From the NCBI RefSeq assembly GCF_002269505.1, contig NZ_NQKQ01000001.1, positions 186,001 through 250,000 of the forward strand: a DNA stretch of 64,000 nt, read 5' to 3'. Positions 61,565-64,000 of this stretch are shown one piece after another. Below the pieces are notes generated by a model. That model ran no database searches. It was given only the letters and a program-made list of their open reading frames with translations, and was not told the DNA's origin. Source of the DNA: Pseudomonas fragi. GTDB taxonomy: Bacteria > Pseudomonadota > Gammaproteobacteria > Pseudomonadales > Pseudomonadaceae. The translations under genes and the position numbers were made by a program. Numbering within the stretch: position 1 is the stretch's first letter; every line of letters starts with the position of its first letter.

Positions 61565-62685
61565 CAGTGTTGCTCCGCCAGAATCACATCCGCAGCGTGC
61601 TGCGGCATGCTGTAGAGGTCGGCCGTCTGCGCGTAGGCCAGGCCGTTTTGGCTCCAGGCCGCGCGCGCAGTGTCGTCGGACAACATGTGTGTCAGGTATT
61701 CATTGAGTTGTGCCTGCTCGAACGGCTCGTCCAGTACCCGGCCACAATCAGCGTCACTGATGTAATGGGCGTAACCGCAAACAGCGCTAACCAGCACCGG
61801 CAAACCTGCGACCAGTGCTTCAAGCAGTACGGTGCCGGTGTTTTCGTTGTAGGCAGGATGAATCAGCAAATCGGCGCCCAACAGGAAGCGCGGGATATCA
61901 CTGCGCCCCTTGAGGAACTGCACATGATCGCCCAAGCCCAAAGTGGCACTCTGCAATTGAAAGACTTTGGGGTCGTCCTGACCGATTACAAACAGTTTCG
62001 TGCGTTTTTTAAGCTCACCCGGCAAGGCCGCTAGCGCTTTGAGGCTGCGGTCCACGCCCTTGGTCTTGAAGCCCGAGCCGATCTGCACCAGCAGCAAGTC
62101 GTCGTCTGCCAGATTGAATTCACGCCGGAACTCGGCACGAATCTCGGCCGCATTGGCCGGCGCCCGTCGATCCAGGGCAATGCCCGGCGGCAACAGGTGG
62201 AAACGCTCGAGCGGGGTGTCGTAGTGCTTGATGAACAGCGGCTGCTGAACTTCGGAAATCATCAGGATTTCAGTTTTGGCATCCTTGGCGAACACTGCAC
62301 GCTCGTACTCGGCAAAGTGCTTGTAGCGCTTGAAGAAGCGATAAAACGAATGACGCAGGTTTTGCGCCTTGTCTTCAAAGCAGCCGTCCGCCGCGTAGTA
62401 CACGTCCAGCCCGGGCATCTTGTTAAAGCCGATCAGGCGATCCACCGGACGCTTGGCCAGATCGGCCTGCATCCAGGCAAGCATTTTTTCGTTGCGGGTG
62501 TGGTTATGGAACGCCTTGACCGGCGCCACCAGCACTTCGAATCCGGGTGGAATGTCGCCTTCCCAGATCATGGTGTAGACGCGGATTTGATGGCCGCGCT
62601 TCTGGCATTCCAGCGCAATGCGCATGAAATCCCGTTGCAGCCCGCCAAACGGAAAGTATTTGTACAGCACAAAAGCCAGTTGCAT
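61564..62685 (-). CDS. waaG: LPS core glycosyltransferase WaaG
   Basis: WaaG is a GT4 enzyme that adds the first hexose (galactosamine in P. aeruginosa, glucose in E. coli) to heptose II. The 373-residue protein starts MQLAFVLYKYFPFGGLQRDFMRIA, the membrane-associated acceptor region, and has the donor-side motif HPAYNENTGTVLLEALVAGLPV with the two conserved glutamates. Length is normal. It lies between waaC and waaP with one-base overlaps. Confidence 0.95.
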   Translation of the reverse strand: MQLAFVLYKYFPFGGLQRDFMRIALECQKRGHQIRVYTMIWEGDIPPGFEVLVAPVKAFHNHTRNEKMLAWMQADLAKRPVDRLIGFNKMPGLDVYYAADGCFEDKAQNLRHSFYRFFKRYKHFAEYERAVFAKDAKTEILMISEVQQPLFIKHYDTPLERFHLLPPGIALDRRAPANAAEIRAEFRREFNLADDDLLLVQIGSGFKTKGVDRSLKALAALPGELKKRTKLFVIGQDDPKVFQLQSATLGLGDHVQFLKGRSDIPRFLLGADLLIHPAYNENTGTVLLEALVAGLPVLVSAVCGYAHYISDADCGRVLDEPFEQAQLNEYLTHMLSDDTARAAWSQNGLAYAQTADLYSMPQHAADVILAEQH

Positions 62686-63746
62686 CAGCGCAGTTCCTCA
62701 GCCAGTAACAACGTGCTTAATCGACTCGCGACACGCTCAGGGTTCAAACGGGTGAAGCACAGTGGCCACTCGTTTTTCAGATCAAACCGCTGCTGGTCCT
62801 GTGCAGTCGGAGTGTAGGTGCATTTTTTCTGCAGGCATGGCGCACACGGAAAATCGCTGGCCAGGTGGATTTGCACCTTGCCATACGCACCGGTCAGGCC
62901 CGGATTGGTAGGCCCGAACAGGGAAATGGTCGGCACATCCAGTGCGGCAGCCAAATGCCCCAGCCCGGTATCGACCGCCACGCAGGCACTGGCACTGGCC
63001 AAAACCTTGGCGACACCGGCCAGATTCAATTTGGGCAGTACCACGGCATTATTCAAGCCATTGGCAATGCGTTCGGCCCGGGCTTTTTCAGCAGGATTAC
63101 CCCATGGCAGGCGCACTTCGACACCCAGATGGCCCATGCGTTGGGCCAGATCGCGCCAGTAGACTTCAGGCCAGTGCTTGGTGTCCCAGGTGGTGCCGTG
63201 CAAAAACAGCACGAAGGGTTTTTTGCGCGGCAGCTCGACCAGTTTTTCGACATCCAGGCCGTAATCGCCCAGCCCTTTGGGCAGGTCGTAGCCCAGCGCG
63301 ACCGCGAACAACTGACGCAGACGCTCAACCGCATGCTGCCCACGGGCCACCGCCAGGCGGCGCTGATAAAAGCGGCTGGCCAACGGTTCACGGGCAGAGT
63401 CTTTATCCAGGCCGGCAACCGGGGCTTTTACGTAACGGGTCAGCCAGGCACTCTTGACCAGGCCCTGTGCGTCGATCACCAGGTCGTATTTTTCGGCGCG
63501 CAGGCTCTGCTTGAAACGGCTCCACTCGCCGCTTTTGATGGTCTGCCAGATGTTTTTGCGCCAGCGGCGTATCGCCACCGGAATCACCTTGCCCACCGCC
63601 GGGTGCCAGGTCGGGATTTCGGCAAAGCCCTCCTCCACAACCCAGTCAAAGGTGATGCCCGGGATCGCCCGCGCCGCATCGGTCAGTGCCGGCAAGGCAT
63701 GGATCACATCCCCGAGGGATGAGGTTTTGACCAACAGAACTCGCAC
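62685..63746 (-). CDS. waaC: Lipopolysaccharide heptosyltransferase I
   Basis: WaaC is a GT9 enzyme that adds the first heptose from ADP-heptose to Kdo. The 353-residue protein begins with GTG (RVLLVKTSSLGDVIHALPAL), shows the acceptor-site aspartate in SSLGDVIH and the donor region VDTGLGHLAAALDVPTISLFGPTNPGLTG. The stop of waaF immediately precedes its start. It belongs to the operon waaF-waaC-waaG-waaP-wapP-wapQ. Confidence 0.96.
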   Translation of the reverse strand: MRVLLVKTSSLGDVIHALPALTDAARAIPGITFDWVVEEGFAEIPTWHPAVGKVIPVAIRRWRKNIWQTIKSGEWSRFKQSLRAEKYDLVIDAQGLVKSAWLTRYVKAPVAGLDKDSAREPLASRFYQRRLAVARGQHAVERLRQLFAVALGYDLPKGLGDYGLDVEKLVELPRKKPFVLFLHGTTWDTKHWPEVYWRDLAQRMGHLGVEVRLPWGNPAEKARAERIANGLNNAVVLPKLNLAGVAKVLASASACVAVDTGLGHLAAALDVPTISLFGPTNPGLTGAYGKVQIHLASDFPCAPCLQKKCTYTPTAQDQQRFDLKNEWPLCFTRLNPERVASRLSTLLLAEELR

Positions 63747-64000
63747 CTAGTTAACCTCGACCGGTGAACCCTGCAAGCGCTGCAAGGCTTCAACCACCGG
63801 CTGCGGCATCAGCTCGCGCAAGCAGTTGTAGTGGCCAAAACGGCAGGTGCGGTCAAAACAGGGGCTGCAATCGAGGCCCAGGCGCACGATTTCCACCTTA
63901 TCCGCCAAGGGCGGGGTAAAACCGGGTGACGTGGAGCCGTAAACGGCCACCAGCGGGCGGTTCAGTGCAGCGGCGACGTGCATCAGCCCCGAGTCGTTGG
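63747..64000 (-). CDS. waaF: ADP-heptose:LPS heptosyltransferase II, 3' end only
   Basis: The last 83 or so codons of waaF are present, entering from the right edge with NDSGLMHVAAALNRPLVAVYGSTSPGFTPPL, the GT9 donor-binding signature. CSPCFDRTCRFGHYNCL follows, a cysteine-rich segment typical of WaaF. The stop TAG (63747-63749) directly abuts the waaC GTG. The enzyme adds the second heptose of the inner core. It is the most upstream gene of the operon visible here. Confidence 0.93.
   Translation of the reverse strand, partial: NDSGLMHVAAALNRPLVAVYGSTSPGFTPPLADKVEIVRLGLDCSPCFDRTCRFGHYNCLRELMPQPVVEALQRLQGSPVEVN

Overview
The window is a chromosomal stretch of a Pseudomonas, probably of the fluorescens/fragi lineage. 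This is inferred from gene content, from a gene order closely following P. aeruginosa PAO1 PA4951-PA5012 as I remember it, from high G+C coding sequence, and from several families of typical Pseudomonas REP-like inverted repeats. No rRNA, tRNA, CRISPR array, integrase or insertion sequence was seen. Both edges cut genes: a TRIC/UPF0126 membrane protein on the left and the heptosyltransferase waaF on the right.

Region 1 (1-24.9 kb) is conserved core. It holds orn and rsgA (divergent), the flagellar stator genes motA-motB, an HDOD protein, rhdA, psd, serB and an AhpA/YtjB-type membrane protein with a degenerate cyclase-like tail. A long leftward cluster then runs nudF, a DUF1249 gene, cpdA, yqiA, parE, an esterase-like gene, a retropepsin-like gene and parC, followed by a PqiC-type lipoprotein. 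The thiamine unit is thiC under a TPP riboswitch, followed by the HMP transporter gene cytX.

Region 2 (24.9-36 kb) begins with a TolC-family outer-membrane factor. Immediately downstream is a 1560-residue DUF6543 (dermonecrotic-toxin-like) protein preceded by a 38-bp palindrome. Then come waaA, an EmrE-type SMR pump, an FAD oxidoreductase, an aldo/keto reductase and an unknown protein.

Region 3 (36-64 kb) is the LPS inner/outer core locus. It contains hldE, msbA, an O-antigen ligase fused to a kinase-like domain, an acyltransferase, wapR-, ssg-, dnpA-, mig-14- and wapH-like genes, a carbamoyltransferase, and the tightly overlapping operon waaF-waaC-waaG-waaP-wapP-wapQ plus a double-kinase gene. 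Together these make heptose precursors, build and phosphorylate the core, flip lipid A-core and ligate O-antigen. Two rightward genes interrupt the locus: a second giant toxin-like protein ending in a GExH (EreA/ChaN/PMT-C2-like) domain, and a PqqU/YncD-like TonB receptor.

The most unusual items are the two giant DUF6543 proteins at breaks in the PAO1 gene order, the ligase-kinase fusion whose kinase loop lacks the catalytic Asp, a WapQ that also lacks it, a protein with two intact kinase domains, repeat elements that supply the C-termini of three genes, and a terminator-like hairpin just ahead of msbA.
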